This document shows positions 21,979 through 30,248 of a stretch of 64,000 nt of DNA, piece by piece. Source of the stretch: a virus; IMG/VR virus record IMGVR_UViG_3300046517_000603, positions 1 to 64,000 of that record. One strand, given 5' to 3'. Numbering within the stretch: the first letter of the stretch is position 1; each line of letters opens with the position of its first letter. A program made the translations under genes and the position numbers. The notes under the pieces are model-generated. The model did no database searches, was not told the DNA's origin, and worked only from the letters and a program-made list of their open reading frames with translations.

Positions 21979-22499
21979 AAGTACACCAGATCCCGTACTC
22001 CCTCATCAGTCTGTTTGAAGTCGGGATGGATCGGCAGCTACCGCTCTACCACAGGATCAGCGAGAATGATCCGCTCATCCTCAATCTTGGAGCCGGTTAT
22101 AAGCACATAACCGGGACGGCTAGGCTGAGCCTAGAGATGGGCTGGTCAGCGCCTCGTCTCAAAAGCTACAAGAACGAGTCTGTGGATGGCATCTTCGCGC
22201 TTCACTTCTTTGAGCATCTGGAGAAGTGGGATCTCCTAGCGATGCTTCGCGAGTGCGAGCGAGTAATGAAGCAGGGGGCGTCGCTAAATGTGGTTGTCCC
22301 CTGGTACGGTTCTCAAATGGCCTTCCAGGATCTCGACCACAAATCGTTCTGGACAGTTGATACCTGGAAGGAACTCTTCAACAATCCATACTACGACACC
22401 ACGATACCGCAGGATTGGAAGCTCCGCGAGAACTTCAGCATCATCATGGGGCTAAACGATCGGAACCTCGCCGTGGTATCGCAGCTCTTGAAGACATGA
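21957..22499 (+). CDS. Class I SAM methyltransferase-like protein, 180 aa
   Basis: Likely binds S-adenosylmethionine: LILNLGAGYKHITGT is motif I, and VDGIFALHFFEHLEKWDLLA with ECERVMKQGASLNVVVPW is the motif IV/V region of class I enzymes, in the 'type 11' style. There is no DPPY or PC motif, so it is not a standard DNA base methylase. The target may be a small molecule, a nucleotide or a glycan. The start could be ATG 21957, 21963 or 21975; all overlap or abut the previous gene. Confidence 0.7.
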   Translation: MAMAISMKVHQIPYSLISLFEVGMDRQLPLYHRISENDPLILNLGAGYKHITGTARLSLEMGWSAPRLKSYKNESVDGIFALHFFEHLEKWDLLAMLRECERVMKQGASLNVVVPWYGSQMAFQDLDHKSFWTVDTWKELFNNPYYDTTIPQDWKLRENFSIIMGLNDRNLAVVSQLLKT

Positions 22500-22783
22500 C
22501 CAAACGCGAATTCCGCCAGCAACTTGATCTCTACTTCTCGCTCACTCATCACGACCGGCCATGCAGGGTGCTCGCCGAGAGATACGCGACTATCGACCAT
22601 GAGGAGAAGACCGGCATTGCCCTCATCATCTACCAGCCAGAGGATCGGGAATGGAGGAACATGGACGATGGGACAGGGATCGAGCGAGTCTCATACCACG
22701 GAGAGATCCGCTACATGGTCGTTGTGGACGGCAAGACGCGAGAGGATGGGATCGTAGACAGTTGGGTGAAATATGCCGAGTAA
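22496..22783 (+). CDS. Hypothetical protein, 95 aa
   Basis: ATGA-coupled to the methyltransferase-like gene. Alpha/beta with clear strands (TGIALIIYQPEDREW, IRYMVVVDGK). Unrecognised. The polymerase frame opens inside its last codons. Confidence 0.65.
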   Translation: MTKREFRQQLDLYFSLTHHDRPCRVLAERYATIDHEEKTGIALIIYQPEDREWRNMDDGTGIERVSYHGEIRYMVVVDGKTREDGIVDSWVKYAE

Positions 22784-25700
22784 GGACTTCAGAAGCAGTC
22801 TTGACGATTCAGGTATCTCTGCCTTCAGTGGCCGGGATCAGAAGGAGTGTGACCATGAGCAGCCAGCTCTCGTCCGGCGGGACAAGCGGACCAACCGTGT
22901 ACATCGGACTATGCGGCCGATGCGATTTAGTAGTCTCCATCATCATTCCACCTACAGCTTCCTGGACGGATATGCGTTGCCCGAGGCGCACGTGCGGCGT
23001 GCCTCTGAGCTTGGGATGGGTTCGCTCGCTCTCACCGAGCACGGCAATGTCTTCTCTCATGCTAAGTTTGAACAAGCTGCCGTTAAAGAGGGCATCAAAC
23101 CGATCTTTGGATGCGAGTTCTACTGCGGGGCAATAGACGAAGGGCATAGACAGCAGACCAAGAACCACCTCACGATCCTGGCCGAGACGCAGAAGGGCTA
23201 TCGGAACATCCTACGACTCGTGACGGAGGCGAATGATGCAGGATTCTACTACCACCCAACCATTTCCGGGTCTATGCTTGGGAAGCGCAACGATGGAATC
23301 ATTGTCCTCTCGGGATGCCAGAGTAGTCTGCTCTTTACCTCGCTCATGGGCGGCAAGGGCATTTCTCCCGCGAAGGCAGGTTTTGCTCGCGCTAAGGCTG
23401 TCGCACGAAGATTTGCTCGTACATTTGGAGATCGGTATTACATCGAAGTCCAAGCGTTCCCTGAACTGGAGGAGACCTGTGCCGCTAACCCTGCTCTGGC
23501 TGAGATCGCGCGCCAGCTCAATGTTCCGCTCGTCGCGACGATGGATTGCCACTATACCCTCCCGACTGAGCAAGAGATCCAGAAAGTCCTCCACAATGTC
23601 CGAGCCGGAGGAAGGCAGACCCTCGAAGAACAATCCCGAGCCTGGGGATATACAGCAGACCTCTGTCCACCCCTCAACGACAACACCCTCATCCGACGAC
23701 TTGTGGGCACCGGACTGGACAGGAGAATGGCCCGAGCCGCCGTTCTCGCCTCGGAGGAGATTGCGTCGCGCTGCTCAGTTGATCTCCCTAAGCTCCCCAT
23801 GGTTCGATACAAGTCGGCCGATACCACCGCCACATGGCGTGAATGGCTGCGAGATGGCTGGCGATTGCGGAAGTGTGATCATCTTCCTACCGCAGAACGG
23901 CGACGATACGCGGAGCGCCTGAGATATGAGATGTCCATCATCGAGGAAAAGGATTTTGTTGACTATTTCCTCATTGTTAGCGACGCTCTACGCTGGGCGA
24001 AGGATCGCGGAATTGCGGTTGGCCCGGCACGCGGATCTGCCGCCGCCTCACTGGCGTGTTGGCTACTCCGCATCACTGAGGTCAATCCAATGCTCTTTGA
24101 GCATCTTGTATTTGAGAGGTTCATCGACATCTCGCGGCAGGATCTACCTGACATCGACGTGGACTTCGAGTCAGAGAGACGAGATGAAGTTGTGGACTAC
24201 CTCGTCGCCCGCTACGGTCGGGATAATGTGTCAGACGTTGGGACGTTTACAATGTATAAGAGCAAGCTGGCCCTCGACGATGTCGCCCGTGTCCATCACA
24301 TCCCCTCCTTTGAAGTAGAGAAGGTGAAAGATGTCCTTATTGAACGTAGCAGCGGTGATCTCCGCTCCTCGGCAACCATCGAGGATACTTTTGATCAGTT
24401 TGAGCAAGCGGCGGAAGTTCGCAAGGCGTTTCCTAAGATCGAAGAAGCCACCCGTCTGGAAGGGAACGCCAAGGGCTTTGGTGTTCACGCAGCTGGTGTG
24501 GTTGTTTCCAATGGACCAATCACTGACGTATGTTCCGTCATTACAAGAGTCGTTGATGGCCGAACACGTAAAGTCGTCGGGATCGACAAATACGATTCTG
24601 AGTATCTGGGTCTGCTCAAACTAGACTTCCTGCGCCTCTCCGCGATGGATCGGCTCGCGGGCTGCTGTCGGGATATCGACGTGCCTGTCACCTACCTATA
24701 CGATATCCCGACGGAGGATAAAGCGGTCATTGATCTTTTCCAACGTAACGACGTCACGGGGGTGTTTCAGTATGAAGGCCGAGCTGTCCGTAGCATCAAC
24801 GGTGCCCTCAAACCGGATAACTTCGAGGAAGTCTGTCACATTACCGCTCTGGCCAGACCTGGCCCTCTACATAACGGGAGTGCTCAATCGTACATTGATA
24901 TCAAAAGAGGCGTTCTTAAGCCTACGGTTAGTCACCCCGCGCTCGCAGCGATCACTGCGGGTACATTTTATCAGATCATCTACCAGGAGCAGATCCTCCG
25001 GATCGTCCGCGAGATCGGCAACTTCGACTGGACGCACGCCGCCCACATCCGCCGCATCATCTCAAGAAAGCTAGGCGATCAGGAGTTCATGCGTCAGTGG
25101 GGCCGCTTCTGGGAAGGAGCACAAACCATCCATGAGCGCCTAGAGGTTCCGGAGATGGACGAGGCTACGGCGAAAGCAATCTGGGGCGATTGCATCACCG
25201 CCGGTTCCTACGCATTTAACGCCGCGCACTCAGTCGCGTACGGCTACATCTCCTGGATGGACGCCCACTTCAAGACTCACCACCCAGGGATCTTCTACAA
25301 GCATTTGCTTCGGAAAGCGAGCGCGCGTAGCTCCGCGAACACTTCCGGCTCAAGAGGGAATACGAAAGCGTCGGCGGTATCTAAGGCGAGGATTGACCCA
25401 GAGACTGTCGCGCTCCGAGACGCGCTGACACACGGCTTCCAGATCGAGCCGCCGGAGTTTACAGGAGCTACAACGACCTGGGAGCTAGTCGATCGAACGC
25501 TTCACGCCGGGCTGCTTCAGATCCCCGGCATCGGCGACAAGAAAGCCAAAGCACTTATCGAGGGGAGAGATGCTCTTGGTATCACTGAGTGGGGTGAAAT
25601 AGAACGCATTAACGGTTTTGGGCCGAAGACAGCGGCCTCAATCCAAGACTGGGTCAGCCATCCGGATCCATTCCGCATCTACGAGCTGGACGATAAGATC

Positions 25701-26108
25701 CAGCGCGTCAAGGCGGATCTGCCCAACCTGGGCTTGCCGGAGCCGACCCATACCGCGCTGGAAGTTCCATATGAGCGCGGGCGTGACGAGGAAGTCACGT
25801 GGCTAGGAGTCATCGTCCAGCGTAACCTTCGGGATCTGTACGAAATAAACAAAGCGCGTGGGGTCGAACTTGATCTGGAGAAGTTAGACCGTCCAGATCT
25901 CAACGAGTGGATGATCCTGGCAGGCTACGACGGCACGGAGTTAGTCTCAATCCGTGTAGACCGCTACAAGTATCCAGGCTTCAAAAAGGCCATCTGGGGC
26001 CTGCGACTGAACGGGGATATCGTAGTCGTTCAAGGCGTTAAGCCTGGGTTCAGGGCTGCGCGCGAGGTCAAAGCGAGCAAGATGTGGGTGATTGACCCCG
26101 ATGCGTAG
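22773..26108 (+). CDS. dnaE: DNA polymerase III alpha subunit (DnaE-like), 1111 aa
   Basis: Replicative C-family DNA polymerase. The N-terminal PHP domain begins at HHHSTYSFLDG with LTEHGN soon after; the palm has PDIDVDFESERRDEVVDYL (catalytic aspartates); a C-terminal helix-hairpin-helix pair binds DNA (IPGIGDKKAKALIEG, INGFGPKTAASI). The PHP metal residues look intact, so proofreading-like activity is possible. Slightly shorter than bacterial DnaE; the OB and C-terminal tau-binding parts are reduced. The start is uncertain: ATG 22773 adds 47 residues before the PHP core; ATG 22914 would start at the core. Confidence 0.92.
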   Translation: MPSKDFRSSLDDSGISAFSGRDQKECDHEQPALVRRDKRTNRVHRTMRPMRFSSLHHHSTYSFLDGYALPEAHVRRASELGMGSLALTEHGNVFSHAKFEQAAVKEGIKPIFGCEFYCGAIDEGHRQQTKNHLTILAETQKGYRNILRLVTEANDAGFYYHPTISGSMLGKRNDGIIVLSGCQSSLLFTSLMGGKGISPAKAGFARAKAVARRFARTFGDRYYIEVQAFPELEETCAANPALAEIARQLNVPLVATMDCHYTLPTEQEIQKVLHNVRAGGRQTLEEQSRAWGYTADLCPPLNDNTLIRRLVGTGLDRRMARAAVLASEEIASRCSVDLPKLPMVRYKSADTTATWREWLRDGWRLRKCDHLPTAERRRYAERLRYEMSIIEEKDFVDYFLIVSDALRWAKDRGIAVGPARGSAAASLACWLLRITEVNPMLFEHLVFERFIDISRQDLPDIDVDFESERRDEVVDYLVARYGRDNVSDVGTFTMYKSKLALDDVARVHHIPSFEVEKVKDVLIERSSGDLRSSATIEDTFDQFEQAAEVRKAFPKIEEATRLEGNAKGFGVHAAGVVVSNGPITDVCSVITRVVDGRTRKVVGIDKYDSEYLGLLKLDFLRLSAMDRLAGCCRDIDVPVTYLYDIPTEDKAVIDLFQRNDVTGVFQYEGRAVRSINGALKPDNFEEVCHITALARPGPLHNGSAQSYIDIKRGVLKPTVSHPALAAITAGTFYQIIYQEQILRIVREIGNFDWTHAAHIRRIISRKLGDQEFMRQWGRFWEGAQTIHERLEVPEMDEATAKAIWGDCITAGSYAFNAAHSVAYGYISWMDAHFKTHHPGIFYKHLLRKASARSSANTSGSRGNTKASAVSKARIDPETVALRDALTHGFQIEPPEFTGATTTWELVDRTLHAGLLQIPGIGDKKAKALIEGRDALGITEWGEIERINGFGPKTAASIQDWVSHPDPFRIYELDDKIQRVKADLPNLGLPEPTHTALEVPYERGRDEEVTWLGVIVQRNLRDLYEINKARGVELDLEKLDRPDLNEWMILAGYDGTELVSIRVDRYKYPGFKKAIWGLRLNGDIVVVQGVKPGFRAAREVKASKMWVIDPDA

Positions 26109-26131
26109 CGACCCCCAACGTTGGGAGGTTA

Positions 26132-26476
26132 ATGAGGCGACTCGCCGCCATGATCATCGTGGGGTTCGCCCTCACGACAGTCGCAACAGCGAGCACGTTC
26201 AGAGTACCCCAGCGTCCGCGATGGCTGCCAAAGCTGTACTGGTCAGTCGGGATGTGCGAGACGCAGCTGAACTGGAGGCACAACAGCGGAACGTACCAAG
26301 GTGCCTTCGGTTTCGCAGTCGGAGCCTGGGATCAATACAGGTATCCCGGCTACCCATCCGAGGCGTACAACGCTACGCCTTGGCAGCAATATCGCGTCAT
26401 CCGGCGTATAGGTCTAGGAGGGAATGGCTGCTACATACACGGCGGCTATCTCTACTGGATGGGCCGGGCACCCTAG
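26132..26476 (+). CDS. Secreted Rpf-like transglycosylase, 114 aa
   Basis: Cleaves peptidoglycan outside the membrane. A signal peptide (MRRLAAMIIVGFALTTVATA) precedes a compact resuscitation-promoting-factor/lysozyme fold: the GMCETQLNW segment carries the expected catalytic Glu, and GTYQGAFGFAVGAWDQY plus PWQQYRVIRRI fit the Rpf core. Rpf domains are characteristic of Actinobacteria. ATG 26132 follows TTGGGAGG. It lies in the early/replication arm, away from the lysis genes, so it may aid host wall remodelling or superinfection control rather than lysis. Confidence 0.75.
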   Translation: MRRLAAMIIVGFALTTVATASTFRVPQRPRWLPKLYWSVGMCETQLNWRHNSGTYQGAFGFAVGAWDQYRYPGYPSEAYNATPWQQYRVIRRIGLGGNGCYIHGGYLYWMGRAP

Positions 26477-26497
26477 AAGCAACGAGAAGGGAGCGCA

Positions 26498-26887
26498 ATG
26501 CTACGAAGAACCGAGATCGCGGCACAGATCGAGGAGCTGACCGGAATCAAGCCCAACCTGACGAAGTCAGTTCTGGACGCTCTGGCCGAGATCGCCGCCG
26601 ACGAGATCGCAGCGGGTGAGGACTTCACCGTTCCAGGGATCGCTCGCCTCAGCTGGCGTTACAAGGCAGCTCGCAAGAAGGGCGAGGGGTACAAGAAGGG
26701 TGAAACCTACATGACCCCCGGCGGTGAAAAGGTCGCCGAAGCCGACAGCCCAGCCCGCAAGGCTAGCGTCCGGCTCGCAGCAGCACCTACCGGCGAAGTC
26801 GGCAGGGTACGTCCCAAGCGAGCCGAGATGGGTCGGTTCCTCACTACCAAGGCCGGGAAGAACATCGCCGGTCGAAGCAAGGGGTAA
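26498..26887 (+). CDS. HU/IHF-like DNA-binding protein, 129 aa
   Basis: DNA-bending protein. Residues 1-60 match the HU helical body (RRTEIAAQIEELTGIKPNLT ... LDALAEIAADEIAAGEDFTV) and PGIARLSWRYKAARKKG leads to the arm; the DNA-binding beta arm carries an unusual KKGETYMTPGGEKV insert. A ~35-residue basic tail (RPKRAEMGRFLTTKAGKN) extends beyond normal HU (~90 residues), as in mycobacterial HU and some phage HU. ATG 26498 follows AGAAGGGAG. Probably organises replicating DNA. Confidence 0.8.
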   Translation: MLRRTEIAAQIEELTGIKPNLTKSVLDALAEIAADEIAAGEDFTVPGIARLSWRYKAARKKGEGYKKGETYMTPGGEKVAEADSPARKASVRLAAAPTGEVGRVRPKRAEMGRFLTTKAGKNIAGRSKG

Positions 26888-26891
26888 GAAC

Positions 26892-27788
26892 ATGCCTCTC
26901 ATCTTCATCGAGAACATCGACGGTGAGTTCACCGAGTATGAGACTAGCCGGGAGTCGGGCGACTTTACCGAGCACGACCTGACCAGGGACGTGGCGTTCA
27001 ATCGTCACTCGAAGAATCAGGACGGCCAGCATAACAGCCCGTCGAACAACGGCAAAATCTCTATCGGTACGGATGAGATCAAAGTTCGACTCATCCAAGG
27101 AGTCAACGAGGCCGATTTTAAGCTCGTGAACAGTAAGGCACTACGAGCTACGACCGGCCTCAACGTCGGCGAAGATGAGATGGCGGACTGGGATGAAATG
27201 CTCCGGGGAGGCCTGCAAGCCTCCCTGGAGACCCAGGTTGTCGTCTTTGAAATCTCCGGCGTAAGCCGATGTTGTACTCATCAGCTCGTCCGAACGCGCA
27301 AGGCAGGGTTCCACCAGCAGTCTCAACGAGCTACCTGGTACGGGACTCAGCCGGACATCCGAATGCCAGAGTCAGTATGGCGACAGCCGGTTGTCCGGAA
27401 TGCCTTCATGGAAGCGATCGCGGCGGCGCACGAGGCGTACCGGGTCGCCTGCGCTCACGACGTCAGCTACCAGGACGCCCGCTACATCCTGCCGGAAGGA
27501 ACGACCAACTACATCCTCTGCGAGTACCCGCTCCGGGAGTTCATTGCGACCTACGCTTACCGGGCGTGTACGATGTTCCAGCACGAGATCGTCTACTGCT
27601 TCCGAGAGATGGGCCGGCAACTCATCGAAGCCCACCCCTGGCTAGATCCGTACATCAAGATCACCTGCGAGAAAACCAAGATGTGCGAGTTCCAGGGCTG
27701 GGAGCAAGTTGAGGGTCAATGTAGCTTCCCCTACGCCATCGAGGAGAATCGGCGCTTCAAGCCGAAGAAGGAGCTAAAGATCGTCTGA
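26892..27788 (+). CDS. thyX: Flavin-dependent thymidylate synthase ThyX, 298 aa
   Basis: Makes dTMP from dUMP using FAD and methylene-tetrahydrofolate. The core motif reads RTRKAGFHQQSQR (about residues 137-149), a variant of the ThyX RHR-x7-S signature in which the central His is Thr. Supporting parts are SRCCTHQLVR before it, RYILPEG and the aromatic C-terminal half. Longer than many ThyX (~230-250), mainly at the N-terminus. Sits four bases after the HU-like gene and supports phage DNA synthesis in the nucleotide-metabolism block. The Thr substitution may alter activity or substrate. Confidence 0.88.
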   Translation: MPLIFIENIDGEFTEYETSRESGDFTEHDLTRDVAFNRHSKNQDGQHNSPSNNGKISIGTDEIKVRLIQGVNEADFKLVNSKALRATTGLNVGEDEMADWDEMLRGGLQASLETQVVVFEISGVSRCCTHQLVRTRKAGFHQQSQRATWYGTQPDIRMPESVWRQPVVRNAFMEAIAAAHEAYRVACAHDVSYQDARYILPEGTTNYILCEYPLREFIATYAYRACTMFQHEIVYCFREMGRQLIEAHPWLDPYIKITCEKTKMCEFQGWEQVEGQCSFPYAIEENRRFKPKKELKIV

Positions 27789-27866
27789 GAGAGCCGTTTC
27801 AGACGAGGAAGACCGTGAGAGAGAATTGTACAAGGGCCGTACAACTCGTCGGAGAACTTTTCCGAC
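27781..27866 (+). promoter_or_regulatory. Triple hairpin after thyX, before gene at 27914
   Basis: TCGTCTGA/TCAGACGA (27781-27788, 27799-27806) with the thyX stop in its arm, TTGTAC/GTACAA (27826-27831, 27839-27844) and GTCGGA/TCCGAC (27848-27853, 27861-27866). This is the same arrangement as the leaders at 1.5-9 kb, but the next gene lacks the AAGGAGGG site. Confidence 0.65.
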
Positions 27867-27913
27867 CCGTTCTACGTCCGGAAAATCTACGGATTGTACG
27901 GGGCTGATAGACA

Positions 27914-28375
27914 ATGTACCTGGAGGAGTTCTACAACAAGCGTCTCAAGATCGACTCGAAGATCACGAGTGCTGAGATTGCGACGGCAGAGATCGCGAGG
28001 ATTCAGACCCAGGCCTGTATGTTGCTCGTCGCGATCGAAATGCCCCGTAGGATCGGCTCGGATGCCACGAAGGCAGAACTGGCGCTAGAGAAGCGTCGAT
28101 GTCGTCGTGTCCTCTGGGTTCTCAAGCAGCAGCTAGCCGCCTGGGCCGAGAAGGATGATAAGAATATCGAGTGGCGGCCCATCAACGACCAGGATCGGCA
28201 GGACGGAGCTGCCCTTCTTTGGGACAAGTGGTGGGCCGCCCATCGTAAGTATCTGGATCAAAGACGATCCTGGATCGCGACCTGGGGACTCAAGAAGCCC
28301 GACCCCGACTTCGCTAACAAAGCTGTGAACCGGATTAACCAGGAACTACAGCACATGGAGTACGCGCTACGTTGA
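27914..28375 (+). CDS. Helical hypothetical protein, 153 aa
   Basis: Last gene of the left arm. Nearly all helix (YNKRLKIDSKITSAEIATAE, RVLWVLKQQLAAWAEK) with many Trp residues. ATG 27914 has only a weak site. It ends nine bases inside the converging LuxR-type gene on the other strand. No family recognised. Confidence 0.65.
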   Translation: MYLEEFYNKRLKIDSKITSAEIATAEIARIQTQACMLLVAIEMPRRIGSDATKAELALEKRRCRRVLWVLKQQLAAWAEKDDKNIEWRPINDQDRQDGAALLWDKWWAAHRKYLDQRRSWIATWGLKKPDPDFANKAVNRINQELQHMEYALR

Positions 28376-28585
28376 TTCTTCTTCGCGCCAAGCTATGATC
28401 GCGGGCGTGGCCTTGTAGACCGCTTCGATCATGTTGGCAGCGGAGAGTTTCTTTATGATCTGCTTCTTGCGAGAACGGACTGTGTGGCTACTGAGGTGGA
28501 GCGCATTTGCGATCTCGTTTGAGGTCATACCATCAGCGACTAGCGACAGGACTTCTAAATCCCTCTCATTGAGGGCTATGTCCAT
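28367..28585 (-). CDS. LuxR/GerE-type HTH regulator, 72 aa
   Basis: A stand-alone GerE DNA-binding domain: LNERDLEVLSLVADGMTSNE, IANALHLSSHTVRSRKKQII and KKLSAANMIEAV match the helix-turn-helix of LuxR-family activators, with no receiver or ligand domain. Located where the two arms of the genome converge, at the far 3' end of the late operon. It could activate phage or host promoters; the small size resembles WhiB/GerE-type phage regulators. Confidence 0.82.
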   Translation of the reverse strand: MDIALNERDLEVLSLVADGMTSNEIANALHLSSHTVRSRKKQIIKKLSAANMIEAVYKATPAIIAWREEEST

Positions 28586-28781
28586 TGGAGCGACTCTTGT
28601 TGTAGAGCGGCTTCGCTCCCGCGATCCGAAGTAGCAGTCGCATATCCTGGGATGTTAGCTCGTCGCCATACTCGCGCTTCTTGGTAGCTCGTTCGACAGC
28701 CCCGCCGATTGTCTTACCGATGGTCGGGATCGGCGTACTAGGATCGGGCAGCGGACGATCCGTTCTATTGCCCTGACTCAT
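28566..28781 (-). CDS. Hypothetical protein, 71 aa
   Basis: ATG 28781 overlaps the stop of the holin-like gene (ATGA). Proline-rich N-terminus (RTDRPLPDPSTPIPTIG) then a helical, basic part (ERATKKREYGDELTSQDM). It overlaps the start of the LuxR-type gene by 20 bases. Unknown. Confidence 0.65.
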   Translation of the reverse strand: MSQGNRTDRPLPDPSTPIPTIGKTIGGAVERATKKREYGDELTSQDMRLLLRIAGAKPLYNKSRSNGHSPQ

Positions 28782-29023
28782 TTCTTGTCTCCGTTCGCCC
28801 CACGCCACAATTTGACGGCTAGACCTCGGATGCCGTTCCTACCGAGAGCAGCGGAGGCGATGATGATGAAGGTTGTTATTGTCGCCGTAGCTGCGGGTGG
28901 AAGCTCAGCACCAAACAGAGACGCGACCCAGACGGTCAGGATACCGATTCCACCACCACTAGCCGCGTCAGTTGCACGCTGTACTCTGTTTGGATGATCC
29001 TCCGGGATTTGAACGTCGTTCAC
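28778..29023 (-). CDS. Holin-like membrane protein, 81 aa
   Basis: GTG 29023 overlaps the tail fibre stop by four bases. After a polar N-terminus there are two hydrophobic segments (GIGILTVWVASLFGAEL and TATITTFIIIASAALGR) joined by a short turn, then a charged tail (LWRGANGDKK). Two membrane spans with a basic C-terminus fit class II holins, which make the membrane permeable at lysis. The endolysin gene is 27 kb away, so the call rests on topology only. Confidence 0.55.
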   Translation of the reverse strand: MNDVQIPEDHPNRVQRATDAASGGGIGILTVWVASLFGAELPPAATATITTFIIIASAALGRNGIRGLAVKLWRGANGDKK

Positions 29024-30240
29024 GAAAGCCTCAGGGGGAACGCCTTCATCCATGCCTTGATGATGTTCACCGGCGCTCCCGGATCGGCCGGACTTGTGAC
29101 CCCGTAAGCGTAAGCCGCTGCTGACTGCCCAGTAGTGGACGGGGCATAGTCGTTGGCGATCTCGACCGTCTGCGCCGTGTGGCCGCCGGTAGCGTCCAGC
29201 CAACCCTCGCCTTGGATCCCTGCGATGCCGCCGATCCCGGTGCCGAGGTTGAGATGCGTCCCGGAGTTGGAAGCTGCCGCCCGGTCGAAGACGCCGCCTG
29301 CCTCCAAGCGATACTCACCCGAGCGCGGCAGCTGAACCTGGCAGACTGCTATAGCTGAGGCCGACAGAGGAATCGAGCCGGACGAGTTTGCGTACATCGG
29401 CTCTTGCCGTCCGATACACTTCCATTTGTACTGAGTCGGTTCGGCTGCCTCGTAGCGGACATGCCAGACGGTTCGAGCGTCGATCTTGAGGTATAGCTCT
29501 TGGCCGTCTGCTGGAGAGCTAGGTGGGAAACTCGCGATCGGCATGTATGTTGGACCAGCGAGTGAGTGCTGAACGACCCGGTACCAGGCAGTCCCATCGC
29601 TGTAGTAGAGATCCTGAGTGTCTGTCTCGTACCAGAACAACCCTGGCGCCGTGTTCGCTGTCCGAGCGATGCGCTGGTTGTTGGTTCCGAATAGGTTGAC
29701 CTTGGTGTAGTCGATCGGATCGACGCCACCATTGTAAGTGGGCTGGTGGTAAGGGCTGTGAATTCCCGCCGCTGCCTGTCCAGGGCCATAGCCGAGAGCG
29801 CGCAGAGCTTCTGTTGAAGACGCTGCTCCTCCTGACGGCTTCAAACTTGTGTGAACCTTCGGGCCGGTGACGGAGTTGTCGAGCGGAGTCCGCTGATCGC
29901 TAAGCCGGGGATCGTCGCCAGCGCAAGCTTGCTGGTGTCCCGTCCCGAGCGTACGCAGACCTGGAACCGTCTGGTCGGGATCCACCGGCGCGGACATCGT
30001 AACCTGATCCCAGCCGAGACCATTGTCTCGATAGAGGATCGTCTGGTCAGTGGCCCAGTAGTACCGTCCTTTGATGCCTGGAGTCCCTGGCGTACTGACC
30101 GGCCGCGCCGAGAACGCACCCTGGTCGTCAATGGCCGCTCTGTCGAGCGCAACCGCGAGTGCTTGGAACGAGGCAGGGCCGTCGGCTACGTCGGTGAGCG
30201 CCGGATAGGGCAGGCTGAGTCTCGGTGTCAGTGAACCCAT
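29020..30240 (-). CDS. Tail fibre / receptor-binding protein, 406 aa
   Basis: Last virion gene of the late operon, directly after the tail protein I. ATG 30240 is preceded by GGAGGAGC; the upstream in-frame TTG is not needed. The N-terminal part (SLPYPALTDVADGPASFQAL) looks like the start of baseplate-attached fibres; repeated FWYETDTQDLYYSDGTAWYRV-type segments (split: WYETDTQDLYYSDGTAWY) and a beta-rich C-terminus (ELYLKIDARTVWHVRY ... LPRSGEYRLEAGGVF) fit a trimeric fibre tip. Likely contacts the host surface. Confidence 0.72.
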   Translation of the reverse strand: MGSLTPRLSLPYPALTDVADGPASFQALAVALDRAAIDDQGAFSARPVSTPGTPGIKGRYYWATDQTILYRDNGLGWDQVTMSAPVDPDQTVPGLRTLGTGHQQACAGDDPRLSDQRTPLDNSVTGPKVHTSLKPSGGAASSTEALRALGYGPGQAAAGIHSPYHQPTYNGGVDPIDYTKVNLFGTNNQRIARTANTAPGLFWYETDTQDLYYSDGTAWYRVVQHSLAGPTYMPIASFPPSSPADGQELYLKIDARTVWHVRYEAAEPTQYKWKCIGRQEPMYANSSGSIPLSASAIAVCQVQLPRSGEYRLEAGGVFDRAAASNSGTHLNLGTGIGGIAGIQGEGWLDATGGHTAQTVEIANDYAPSTTGQSAAAYAYGVTSPADPGAPVNIIKAWMKAFPLRLS

Positions 30241-30248
30241 TGCTCCTC

